Below, in pieces: positions 34,190-41,396 of a stretch of DNA of 64,000 nucleotides. Every line of letters starts with the position of its first letter. The first letter of the stretch is position 1. Made by a program: the position numbers and the translations under genes. Below the pieces are notes generated by a model. The model worked only from the letters and a program-made list of their open reading frames with translations. It was not told where the DNA came from and searched no databases. This DNA comes from Paractinoplanes bogorensis (GTDB lineage Bacteria; Actinomycetota; Actinomycetes; Mycobacteriales; Micromonosporaceae): the NCBI RefSeq assembly GCF_018829635.1, contig NZ_JAHKKG010000008.1, forward strand, positions 1 to 64,000, in the 5' to 3' direction.

Positions 34190-35504
34190 TGCAGTTCTTC
34201 ACGCGCTCCCCCTGGGCCCGGTTGTCCCAGGCCATGAACGCGTCACCGTGCATCGAGGAGGCCATGCCGGACGCCAGCCGGAAGCCGGCCGGGGTGCCGC
34301 TGGTCGGGTAGGCGATGAGGAAGGACAGGTTGGGGATGGCGACCGGGTAGTCGCCGCGGCAGGTGCCGTCGTAGCTGTAGGACACGTGCGCCTTGTGGGT
34401 CGGGCTGTCCAGGTTGCGGCCGTCCCAGCAGTCCTGGAAGACCAGGTGGAACATCAGCACCGCGGTCGGGGCGCAGACCGGCCAGTTGCCGTCGGCGCTG
34501 CGGCCGATCTGACCACCGGGGCCGGCGCAGTAGAACGCGTTGACCGAGCCGTCCGGGGTCGGGGTCTGCAGCTTGGCGTCGCCGGCGATCATGCGGAAGC
34601 CCTGGGGGAAGGGCACCGTGACCGACGGGTCGGTGAGCCGCGATCCGTAGTAGACGACCACGTCCTTGGGCTCGATCACCTGGTCACCCTGATAGAGCGT
34701 CGGGATCCAGTACGCCGACAGGTCGGGCGACGGGCGGCAGCTGGTGCCGGCGTTGGCCAGCAGCGTCTGGGTCGTCGTAGCGGCGTTGGTGCTCGTGTTG
34801 CCGAGGAACGAGTGCATGTGCGAGGCGCCGGCCATGCCGGGGAAGACGATCGGGTCGTCCGGCTTGGAGTGGCTGTAGGCGCAGGTCGCGTTGAATTCCG
34901 GCACCCGTACGGTGTTGGCCGGCACCGCCCGCGGGGTCAGCGCCCGATATTGGGCGAGCTGCGCGTTCCAGGCCGCGGCGTCGATCGGCACCCACCCGGC
35001 GCCGCTGCTCGCGCCGCTGCCGAACGAGAACCAGTTGATGTTGACGAAGTCGCCGCCGGTGCTGTTGCGCAGCACGGCGAAGACGCTGCGGACGCCGCCC
35101 GGGGACGAGGCGGCGGTGGCGCTCAGCGTCGACCAGGCCTGCCAGCCGCCGGTCGAGGTGATCGCGAACTGGGCCAGCAGCGGCCCGGTGGCCGAGCCGG
35201 TCCGCAGCTCGATGCGCCCGCCGCCGACGGCCGAGGCCACCCGCGCCGAGACCGGCAGCGAGCCGGCCGCGCCGAGGTCGACGTTGTCGTAGCGCAGCCA
35301 GTCGCCCTCGGCCAGGTAGGCGACATTTTGCCCGCCGCCGCTGTCGGCAGTGGCCTCGACCTGGGCGCCGGACTGGGCCGCGTACGCCTCGGCCTGCACC
35401 GTGACGGTCGCCGCGTTCGCCGGGCCCGAGCTCGCGACGAGGACGGTCGCGGCGGCGGCGAGGGTCGCGACGAGCAGACTACGGATTCTTGGGGATGAAT
35501 GCAT
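34149..35504 (-). CDS. Secreted CBM6-like plus DUF1996 protein
   Basis: 451 residues from ATG 35504, preceded by GAAGGGAGC. A signal peptide (to about ANA, residue 31) is followed by a CBM6-like carbohydrate-binding module (~32-150, with WLRYDNVDLG) and a DUF1996 domain (~190-440). DUF1996 is typical of fungal and actinobacterial secreted proteins acting on polysaccharides. Two AAGCGCTT-type palindromes in its upstream region point to control by a LacI-family sugar regulator; which one is not known. Confidence 0.9.
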   Translation of the reverse strand: MHSSPRIRSLLVATLAAAATVLVASSGPANAATVTVQAEAYAAQSGAQVEATADSGGGQNVAYLAEGDWLRYDNVDLGAAGSLPVSARVASAVGGGRIELRTGSATGPLLAQFAITSTGGWQAWSTLSATAASSPGGVRSVFAVLRNSTGGDFVNINWFSFGSGASSGAGWVPIDAAAWNAQLAQYRALTPRAVPANTVRVPEFNATCAYSHSKPDDPIVFPGMAGASHMHSFLGNTSTNAATTTQTLLANAGTSCRPSPDLSAYWIPTLYQGDQVIEPKDVVVYYGSRLTDPSVTVPFPQGFRMIAGDAKLQTPTPDGSVNAFYCAGPGGQIGRSADGNWPVCAPTAVLMFHLVFQDCWDGRNLDSPTHKAHVSYSYDGTCRGDYPVAIPNLSFLIAYPTSGTPAGFRLASGMASSMHGDAFMAWDNRAQGERVKNCITQKAKCNTEGNF

Positions 35505-35554
35505 GACGCTCCCTTCAGGGAGTGGGGGATCGGGTGCTCCCGGAGTATCGGCGT

Positions 35555-35570
35555 GAGAAAGCGCTCTCTC
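35555..35570. promoter_or_regulatory. LacI-type operator before the DUF1996 gene
   Basis: GAGAAAGCGCTCTCTC is a near-perfect palindrome around GCGC, 51 bp before the start of the secreted DUF1996 gene. It has the form of actinobacterial LacI-family operators and differs from the TGCATCGTTGCA sites near the window's own LacI gene. Confidence 0.6.
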
Positions 35571-35598
35571 AACATTCGCAACCTTTGATCTTCGCCAT

Positions 35599-36153
35599 GT
35601 GCGGAAACAAGCGCTGATACTCGGGAAGCGCTTCCCGAGCCTGACCGTTCGAGGTCGGCGCGCGATCGGCCGACGCCGGTGCCTCGCCTGTGCCGCCGTG
35701 CCCGGCGCCGAAGCCGTATCGATCAGCCTGACCGGAGAAGACGGACCGGCCACCTTCTCCGGCGACCCGGAGGCCGTCAAGGCTTTGTCGCTCGAGTTGC
35801 CGATCTCGGCCGAGGTCACCGGCACCCTCGACATCTACGGCCGCGCCGGCGACGAGTTCGAGGACGAGGACGCCGTACGGGCAAAAGCCTTTGCTGGCTG
35901 GGCGGCCGTGGCCATCGCGAACGCCCACGCCTATTTCCACGCTGTCACCCTGGCCGCCCAGTTGCGTGAGGCGATGTCCAGCCGGGCCGTGATCGAGCAG
36001 GCCAAGGGCGTGATCATGGCGCAGCGCCGGTGCAAGCCGGACGAGGCGTTCGCCTTTCTGACCAGGGCCTCGCAGGACAGCAACCACAAGGTGCGGGACG
36101 TGGCGGCTGCGCTCGTCGCCGATCTGGCCCCCGTACGTAGGGGAGTGAACTAG
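35599..36153 (+). CDS. ANTAR protein with deleted GAF domain
   Basis: Up to 184 residues. The C-terminal ~55 residues are a good ANTAR RNA-binding domain (SSRAVIEQAKGVIMAQRRC). Before it, pieces of a GAF domain are recognisable (VPGAEAVSISLTGEDGPATF, then VTGTLDIYG), but the middle ~45-50 residues present in the homologue at 37096 are missing. The true start is unclear: a GTG at 35599 would place the 20-bp palindrome 35620-35639 inside the gene, while a GTG near 35699 would leave it outside. It may be a shortened but working antiterminator, or a decaying gene. Confidence 0.65.
   Translation: MRKQALILGKRFPSLTVRGRRAIGRRRCLACAAVPGAEAVSISLTGEDGPATFSGDPEAVKALSLELPISAEVTGTLDIYGRAGDEFEDEDAVRAKAFAGWAAVAIANAHAYFHAVTLAAQLREAMSSRAVIEQAKGVIMAQRRCKPDEAFAFLTRASQDSNHKVRDVAAALVADLAPVRRGVN
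35620..35639. promoter_or_regulatory. 20-bp perfect palindrome, LacI-type operator
   Basis: CTCGGGAAGC followed by its exact reverse complement GCTTCCCGAG. The GGGAAGCGCTTCCC core matches known forms of LacI-family operators. With the site at 35555-35570 it makes a pair about 67 bp apart between the DUF1996 gene and the ANTAR gene. Confidence 0.6.
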
Positions 36154-36160
36154 TACTTTT

Positions 36161-36189
36161 GGTTGGCAGCCGACTGGTCGTTCGGGTAG
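36161..36189 (+). promoter_or_regulatory. Possible SigF/SigB-type promoter before the sigma factor gene
   Basis: GGTTGG (36161-36166) and GGGTAG (36184-36189) are 17 bp apart, near the alternative-sigma form GTTT-N15-17-GGGTA. This would allow autoregulation. The match is partial, and the start codon is 115 bp further on. Confidence 0.35.
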
Positions 36190-36303
36190 CGTCCGGCTAA
36201 TCGGTGAAGAAGGCGCCGAGCCCGACGTGCGATTACGCCGTCGCGGTTCGACGCGCTCGCCCGAGGGTGTCCCGGCCGCGGCAGCGTGCTGTGGAGGAGA
36301 CCC

Positions 36304-37083
36304 GTGACCACACTTACCCGACAGGTCACCGAGGAGGACGTGCGGGCCACCGCGCTCCTCGAGGCCATGGCCGCGCTCCCCGAGGACCACCCGGACCGCC
36401 CGGCCCTGCGCGCGCAGGCGATCGAGGCCTGGCTGCCGATGGCCAACCGGCTCACCCGCCGCTACGCCCAGCGCGGCGAACCGTTCGACGACCTGGTCCA
36501 GACGGCCACGGTCGGCCTGATCAAGGCGATCGACCGCTACGACCCGGACCGCGGCGTCGAGTTCGTCGGGTACGCCATCCCGACGATCCTCGGCGAGGTC
36601 AAGCGCTACTTCCGCGACCGCAGCTGGACGATGCGCATCCCGCGCCGGCTCCAGGAGCTCCGCATGGCGATCGGCGCCGCCCGCAGCGAGCTCGAGCACA
36701 CGCTGACCCGCGCGCCGACCGTGGCCGACCTCTCGGCCCACCTCGGCGCGGGCGAGGAGGAGATCCTGGAGGCGCTCGAGGCCGGTCACGCCTATCGTCC
36801 CGACTCGCTCAGCACCCCGATCGGTGACGAGGGCGGCGCGCAGCTGGGCGATGCGCTCGGCGGGGAGGACGCCGGCTATGCCCGCACCGACTTCGAGGTT
36901 TCGTTGCCGCCCGCCATGGAATGCCTGACCGAGCGCGAGCGCACCATCGTGATTCTCCGGTTCTACGGCGAACTGACCCAGACGAAGATCGCCGAGCGGA
37001 TGGGCGTCTCGCAGATGCACGTGTCGCGGATCCTGGCGCACGCGTTGCGTAAGTTACGTGCTGAACTGAACGGTGACGGCTGA
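36304..37083 (+). CDS. SigF/SigB-like RNA polymerase sigma factor
   Basis: 259 residues from GTG 36304, which follows GGAGGAGA. Regions 2 (FDDLVQTATVGLIKAIDRYD, with FVGYAIPTILGEVKRYFRD), 3 and 4 (LTERERTIVILRFYGELTQT, with VSQMHVSRI) are all present, as in the sporulation/stress SigF/SigB group. These are normally held by an RsbW-like anti-sigma factor, yet none is adjacent; instead ANTAR proteins lie on both sides. The STAS-ATPase protein at 57381 is a distant candidate partner (inference). Confidence 0.93.
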   Translation: MTTLTRQVTEEDVRATALLEAMAALPEDHPDRPALRAQAIEAWLPMANRLTRRYAQRGEPFDDLVQTATVGLIKAIDRYDPDRGVEFVGYAIPTILGEVKRYFRDRSWTMRIPRRLQELRMAIGAARSELEHTLTRAPTVADLSAHLGAGEEEILEALEAGHAYRPDSLSTPIGDEGGAQLGDALGGEDAGYARTDFEVSLPPAMECLTERERTIVILRFYGELTQTKIAERMGVSQMHVSRILAHALRKLRAELNGDG

Positions 37084-37095
37084 GAGGTGGCCCGG

Positions 37096-37779
37096 ATGGA
37101 TGCGTTCGAGGAGCTCGGGCGCATCCGGCTGAGCGAGACCTCGCTCGACGAGGTGCTGCTGCGGGTGGCCACGCTGGCCCGCGAGGCGATCGGCGGCGTC
37201 GACGCGGCCTCGGTGACCCTGGTCGGCGCCCGCCGCTCGGGCAGTGCCGCCTGCACCGGTGACCTGGCCAAGGTGCTCGACGAGTGGCAGTACGAGAACG
37301 AGGGTGGTCCCTGCCTCGAAGCGGCGGCGACCACGACGGTCGTCTCGGTGCCCGACACCACCACCGAGGAGCGCTGGCCGGCCTACCTGAAGCGGGCCAC
37401 CGCGGCCGGGGCGCGCAGCATCCTGTCGGTCGGCCTGCCGGTGCAGGAGGTGGTCACCGGCGCGCTCAACCTCTACTCGCTCGAGCCCGCCGCGTTCGAC
37501 GCCGAGGCGATCGCGGTCGCCCAGGAGTTCGCCGGCTTCGCGGCGGTCGCCCTGGCCAACGCGCAGTCCTACGACGAGACCGCGGCGCTGGCCCGGCAGA
37601 TGCGCGAGGCGATGGCCCAGCGGGCCACCATCGAGCAGGCCAAAGGCATCATCATGGCCGAGCAGCGGTGCACGCCGGACGAGGCGTTCGAACGGCTGAG
37701 CAAGCTGTCGCAGCACGCCAACCGCAAGCTCCGCGACGTCGCCGCGGCGCTGGTGGCCCGGGCGTCCCGGCCCCGGTAA
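37096..37779 (+). CDS. GAF-ANTAR regulator
   Basis: 227 residues from ATG 37096 with GAGAGGTGG upstream; a GTG at 37087 is possible. A full GAF domain (~15-150) is followed by an ANTAR domain (~165-220; AQRATIEQAKGIIMAEQRC). ANTAR proteins bind paired RNA hairpins and prevent termination, so this is likely a post-transcriptional regulator responding to a ligand on GAF. It follows the sigma factor gene by 12 bp, suggesting joint expression. Confidence 0.9.
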   Translation: MDAFEELGRIRLSETSLDEVLLRVATLAREAIGGVDAASVTLVGARRSGSAACTGDLAKVLDEWQYENEGGPCLEAAATTTVVSVPDTTTEERWPAYLKRATAAGARSILSVGLPVQEVVTGALNLYSLEPAAFDAEAIAVAQEFAGFAAVALANAQSYDETAALARQMREAMAQRATIEQAKGIIMAEQRCTPDEAFERLSKLSQHANRKLRDVAAALVARASRPR

Positions 37780-37789
37780 CGTCGGCCGG

Positions 37790-38689
37790 GTGAAGATCGG
37801 CGTCAATCTCCCGCAGACCACGAACTACGACCTCGCGAACGACGTGACCACGTTCGCCCGCGAGGCCGAACGCCTCGGGTACGACAGTCTGTGGGCGTAC
37901 GACCGGCTCCTGATGCCCGAGGACCAGAGCGGTGCCCACGGCCTCTACGGGATGCCCGGGGTGCCGTGGCCGGTGCGCTACGGCGAGACGACCGACCCGC
38001 TGGTCACGCTGACCTTGGCCGCCGCCGTGACCGAGCGGGCCGAGCTGGGCACGGGCGTGCTGGTGCCGCCGCTCTACACGCCTGTGCGGCTGGCCAAGTC
38101 GCTGGCCGCGCTCGACACCGCGAGCGGCGGACGGCTGATCGCCGGGCTCGGCGCGGGCTGGTCGTCCGACGAGTTCGAGGCGGCGGCGCCCCGGCCGATC
38201 GCCGAGCGGGGCGCCGCGCTCGACGAGTTCCTCGACGTCGCCGCCGCGGTGTGGGGGCCCGACCCGGTCACGTACGGCAACGGGCGTTACCGGATCGCGC
38301 CGGCCCGGATCAACCCGAAGCCGGCCCGGCGCATCCCGGTCGTGCTCGGCGGGGCAAGCGAGGCGGCGTTGCGGCGGATCGCCCGGCGGGCCGACGGGTG
38401 GCTGCCCACCGGGATGCCGGCCGCGCGGGTCGGGGAGACGCTGGCCCGGCTGCGGGAGATGGCGGCGGGTCACGGCCGGGACCCGTACGGGATCGGGGTG
38501 ATCTTTCAGGTCGGTGTGCGCGACCTGACGCAGCTGGAGCGGGCCGTCGACGACATCGCGGCGCTGGCCGAGGCCGGGGTGGAGCACGTCTATGTGACGC
38601 TGCCGTCGGCCGCGAACCACCTGGACGAGTTGCTCGAGGCCGCGGCGCGCCTCCGCGAGGCTCTGCCCGCGATCCGGCAAGATCACTGA
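37790..38689 (+). CDS. LLM-class F420-dependent oxidoreductase
   Basis: 299 residues from GTG 37790. Luciferase-like TIM barrel of the F420-type (MKIGVNLPQT at the start, then GWSSDEF and a VVLGGASEAALRR near residue 190). It would oxidise or reduce a small molecule with coenzyme F420 or FMN; substrate unknown. Its stop is directly followed by the GTG of the LexA-like gene, so the two are coupled. Confidence 0.9.
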   Translation: MKIGVNLPQTTNYDLANDVTTFAREAERLGYDSLWAYDRLLMPEDQSGAHGLYGMPGVPWPVRYGETTDPLVTLTLAAAVTERAELGTGVLVPPLYTPVRLAKSLAALDTASGGRLIAGLGAGWSSDEFEAAAPRPIAERGAALDEFLDVAAAVWGPDPVTYGNGRYRIAPARINPKPARRIPVVLGGASEAALRRIARRADGWLPTGMPAARVGETLARLREMAAGHGRDPYGIGVIFQVGVRDLTQLERAVDDIAALAEAGVEHVYVTLPSAANHLDELLEAAARLREALPAIRQDH

Positions 38690-39331
38690 GTGCTGCCCGA
38701 CGAGGACTACTACGACACGTCGAACCTGACCGAGCGGCAACGTCAGGTTCTGGCCGTGATCCAGCGGTGGGCGCAGCGCCACGGCTACTCGCCGTCGACC
38801 CGCGAGATCGCCGACGAGCTCGGCCTCGTCTCCGCCTCGACCGTGGGACGGCACCTGCGCGCCCTCGAGGAGCTCGGATTTCTGCGCCGGGGGCGGGCGA
38901 CCCGGCCGATTGACGTACGGATGTTCCTGAACCCGGTGCCCCACCAGCGCTCCGAGCCGACGGTCGGGGTGCCGGTGCTGGGCGACATCGCGGCCGGCAC
39001 GCCGATCCTGGCCGAGCAGAACTCCGACGAGGTGCTGCCGCTGCCGCGCGACCTGGTCGGCCGGGGCACCCTGTTCGGGCTGCGGGTCCGCGGCGACTCG
39101 ATGATCGACGCGGCGATCTGCGACGGCGACATCGTCGTGGTGAAGCAGCAGCCCGAGGCGTTCAACGGCGACATCGTGGCCGCCATGATCGACGAGGAGG
39201 CGACGGTGAAGGTGTACCGGCGCCGGGGCGGTCACGTCGTGCTGGAGCCGCGTAACCCCGCCTACCCGGACATCGACGGCGACCATGCGGTCGTACTGGG
39301 AAAGGTTGTCTCAGTTCTGCGCCGTACGTAG
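38690..39331 (+). CDS. lexA: LexA-like repressor
   Basis: 213 residues from GTG 38690. Winged helix-turn-helix (TREIADELGLVSASTVGRHL) followed by an S24 peptidase domain with the Ala-Gly cleavage pair in DIAAGTP, the serine in GDSM and the lysine in TVKVY. It is therefore able in principle to self-cleave. The location next to an F420 oxidoreductase is not the usual SOS locus, so it may be a paralogue controlling a smaller set of genes. Overlaps the convergent GGDEF gene by 21 bp. Confidence 0.88.
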   Translation: MLPDEDYYDTSNLTERQRQVLAVIQRWAQRHGYSPSTREIADELGLVSASTVGRHLRALEELGFLRRGRATRPIDVRMFLNPVPHQRSEPTVGVPVLGDIAAGTPILAEQNSDEVLPLPRDLVGRGTLFGLRVRGDSMIDAAICDGDIVVVKQQPEAFNGDIVAAMIDEEATVKVYRRRGGHVVLEPRNPAYPDIDGDHAVVLGKVVSVLRRT

Positions 39332-40765
39332 CGGTTCCTCCGCCAGGCACGTTCGGTTGCGGCCGCCGGCCTTGGCCGCGTAGAGGGCGACGTCGGCGCG
39401 CGCGACGAGATCGTCCGAGGTCTCCTCGTAGTCCCACACCGCCATCCCGGCCGAGAAGGTCTGATCGAGCGGCGTCACGTCGCGCAGCCGGTCGACGACG
39501 CCCATCGCGTCCTCGATCGCCGAACCGGTCAGCAGCAGGATGAACTCCTCGCCGCCGTAGCGGGCCAGCAGGTCGTAGGCGCGCAGCTCCTGCTCCCAGG
39601 CGCGGGCGGCGGTCTGCAGCAGGCGGTCACCGGCCGGGTGGCCGTAGGTGTCGTTGAACGCCTTGAAATGGTCGAGGTCGATCATGCAGACGGCGACCGG
39701 GACCCGGTCGGCCGCGGCCCGGCGCAGGAAGGCCGGGAACTCCTCGCCCCAGACCCGGCGGTTGGGCAGGCCGGTCAGCTCGTCGCGCCGGGACAGCTCG
39801 CGCACCAGCTGGGCCTGCCGCTCGGACTGTCGCAGCAGCTGGGTGAAGCGGACCATGACGAGCAGGAACATGATCGCCGACCCGATGCCGATGGCCAGCC
39901 CGTCGACGATGCCGTCGGTGAGCTCCTGGGTGATGAGCAAGGCGGGCGACATCAGCATGGCCAGGGTGAGCCCGGCTAGCTGCGGCCGGCTCAGGTGCGA
40001 CACCGAGCCCGCGCCCCCGCCGTCGCCGCGCACCTGGGGCCAGAGGATCGCGAGCGTGAGCACGAGCAGCGAGAGCTGGTACTCGACGTTGATCGCCCGG
40101 TTGACCCACGCGATGTCGGCCCAGCCGTCGTTGAGGTTGCGCAGCAGCACCCAGGCGCAGTCGCCGGCCAGGTAGCCGCCGATCGCGATGGCGACCAGCG
40201 TCGGCGCCCGGCGTCCCTCGCGGCCGTTGCTGCGCACCAGCACGATCGTCATCGCCAGAAGCAGCAGGTCGGCGACCGGGTAAGCGGCGGCGACCAGCCG
40301 GCTCGTCATCGAGGTCGAGTCGTCGCGCAGGCTCGGCGCGATCGCGTACGACCAGGCGAGCAGCCCGATGCCGGCGGTGACGGTGAACGCGTCCACGACC
40401 GCGGCCCAGTCGATGCGACGCTGCGACTGGCGGACCATCAGCACCAGGCCGGCCGCCACGATCGGGTAGAACGCGAGATAGAGCAGGTCGGCGACGTCCG
40501 GGAGGTCGCCCGGCACCCAATCGAGGCCCACCACGGTGGAGAGGGTCGCCATCGCCGTCGCGACCAGCGCCAGGACGAAGCAGAACCAGGGCGCCCGGTC
40601 GCGGGCCGGCACGAAGCGCAGGCCCACCAGCATGGCGCCGGTCATGACGAAGTCGGGTGCGAGCTGGAGGCCCCTCGCCCAGCCACCGTTCTCGGGCGCG
40701 TAAAGATAGGCGGCGGCCGCGATCGTGATCGCGGTTCCGTAGATCCACCAGCCGCGTCTGCTCAT
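39311..40765 (-). CDS. Membrane diguanylate cyclase (GGDEF)
   Basis: 484 residues from ATG 40765. About nine transmembrane helices (residues ~8-305) form a MASE-like sensor, followed by a GGDEF domain with an intact active site RYGGEEF. No EAL domain. Expected to make c-di-GMP in response to an unknown membrane or light/redox-type signal. A hybrid GGDEF-EAL protein is encoded at 13054-14982. Confidence 0.92.
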   Translation of the reverse strand: MSRRGWWIYGTAITIAAAAYLYAPENGGWARGLQLAPDFVMTGAMLVGLRFVPARDRAPWFCFVLALVATAMATLSTVVGLDWVPGDLPDVADLLYLAFYPIVAAGLVLMVRQSQRRIDWAAVVDAFTVTAGIGLLAWSYAIAPSLRDDSTSMTSRLVAAAYPVADLLLLAMTIVLVRSNGREGRRAPTLVAIAIGGYLAGDCAWVLLRNLNDGWADIAWVNRAINVEYQLSLLVLTLAILWPQVRGDGGGAGSVSHLSRPQLAGLTLAMLMSPALLITQELTDGIVDGLAIGIGSAIMFLLVMVRFTQLLRQSERQAQLVRELSRRDELTGLPNRRVWGEEFPAFLRRAAADRVPVAVCMIDLDHFKAFNDTYGHPAGDRLLQTAARAWEQELRAYDLLARYGGEEFILLLTGSAIEDAMGVVDRLRDVTPLDQTFSAGMAVWDYEETSDDLVARADVALYAAKAGGRNRTCLAEEPLRTAQN

Positions 40766-40852
40766 CGGCTCACGCCTCGCGCCCGGTGACACCCCACGGT
40801 CCAGCCATCGGCCGGTTCGGGGCAGAACTTAGTCACTCGCCCGTTTTGGTAT

Positions 40853-41296
40853 TCAGTGAGTGGAAAGTCCGAAGGCGGCGAACTGGATCAGGTAGAGGAC
40901 CAGGCCGAGTCCGATGCTGATCGCCGAGGTGATGCCGAAGGCGGTCCAGTACGGGGTGCCCGGCATGCCCATCCGCTCGGCCTTGCGGGCCCGGCGCGCG
41001 GCCGAGATGCTCCCGGCGACAAAGGCGAACAGCGTCCACAGCACGACCGGCCACACGGACGGCGTCCGGACCCCCGGCCCGGCGAAGGTGACCGTCTGCT
41101 GGCCGCCCTGCGACGGGTAGGCCGGCGCGGGCGCGGCCCCGAACAGCGGGCGGGCCGACGGACGCTCCGAGGCCTGGTACCGCTGGGCCAGGCCCGGGCC
41201 GCCGCCCTGGAGCGGGGCCTGGTGCACGTGACGCGCGGCGGCCGGCGTAGAAGGGCTGAGCCAGGGCTGGCTGGTCGTACGCGGTTCGGCGGTCAC
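40853..41296 (-). CDS. Two-helix membrane protein (147 aa)
   Basis: The first ~78 residues are a Pro/Ala/Gln-rich, probably disordered cytoplasmic tail. Two transmembrane helices follow (VWPVVLWTLFAFVAGSISA and the final ~27 residues), separated by a basic loop RRARKAERMG. No family recognised. It follows the class A PBP gene's region only loosely (100 bp downstream of that gene's end) and shares its strand. Confidence 0.7.
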   Translation of the reverse strand: MTAEPRTTSQPWLSPSTPAAARHVHQAPLQGGGPGLAQRYQASERPSARPLFGAAPAPAYPSQGGQQTVTFAGPGVRTPSVWPVVLWTLFAFVAGSISAARRARKAERMGMPGTPYWTAFGITSAISIGLGLVLYLIQFAAFGLSTH

Positions 41297-41396
41297 CGTC
41301 GTCTCCGTCCGTGAAGTGGTCGCAAGCTTCGTTGCGGGTCACTTCGGCAGACGGGCCGCCGCTATGAGGTTTCGGTCACTCTCTGCTGTGATTCGA

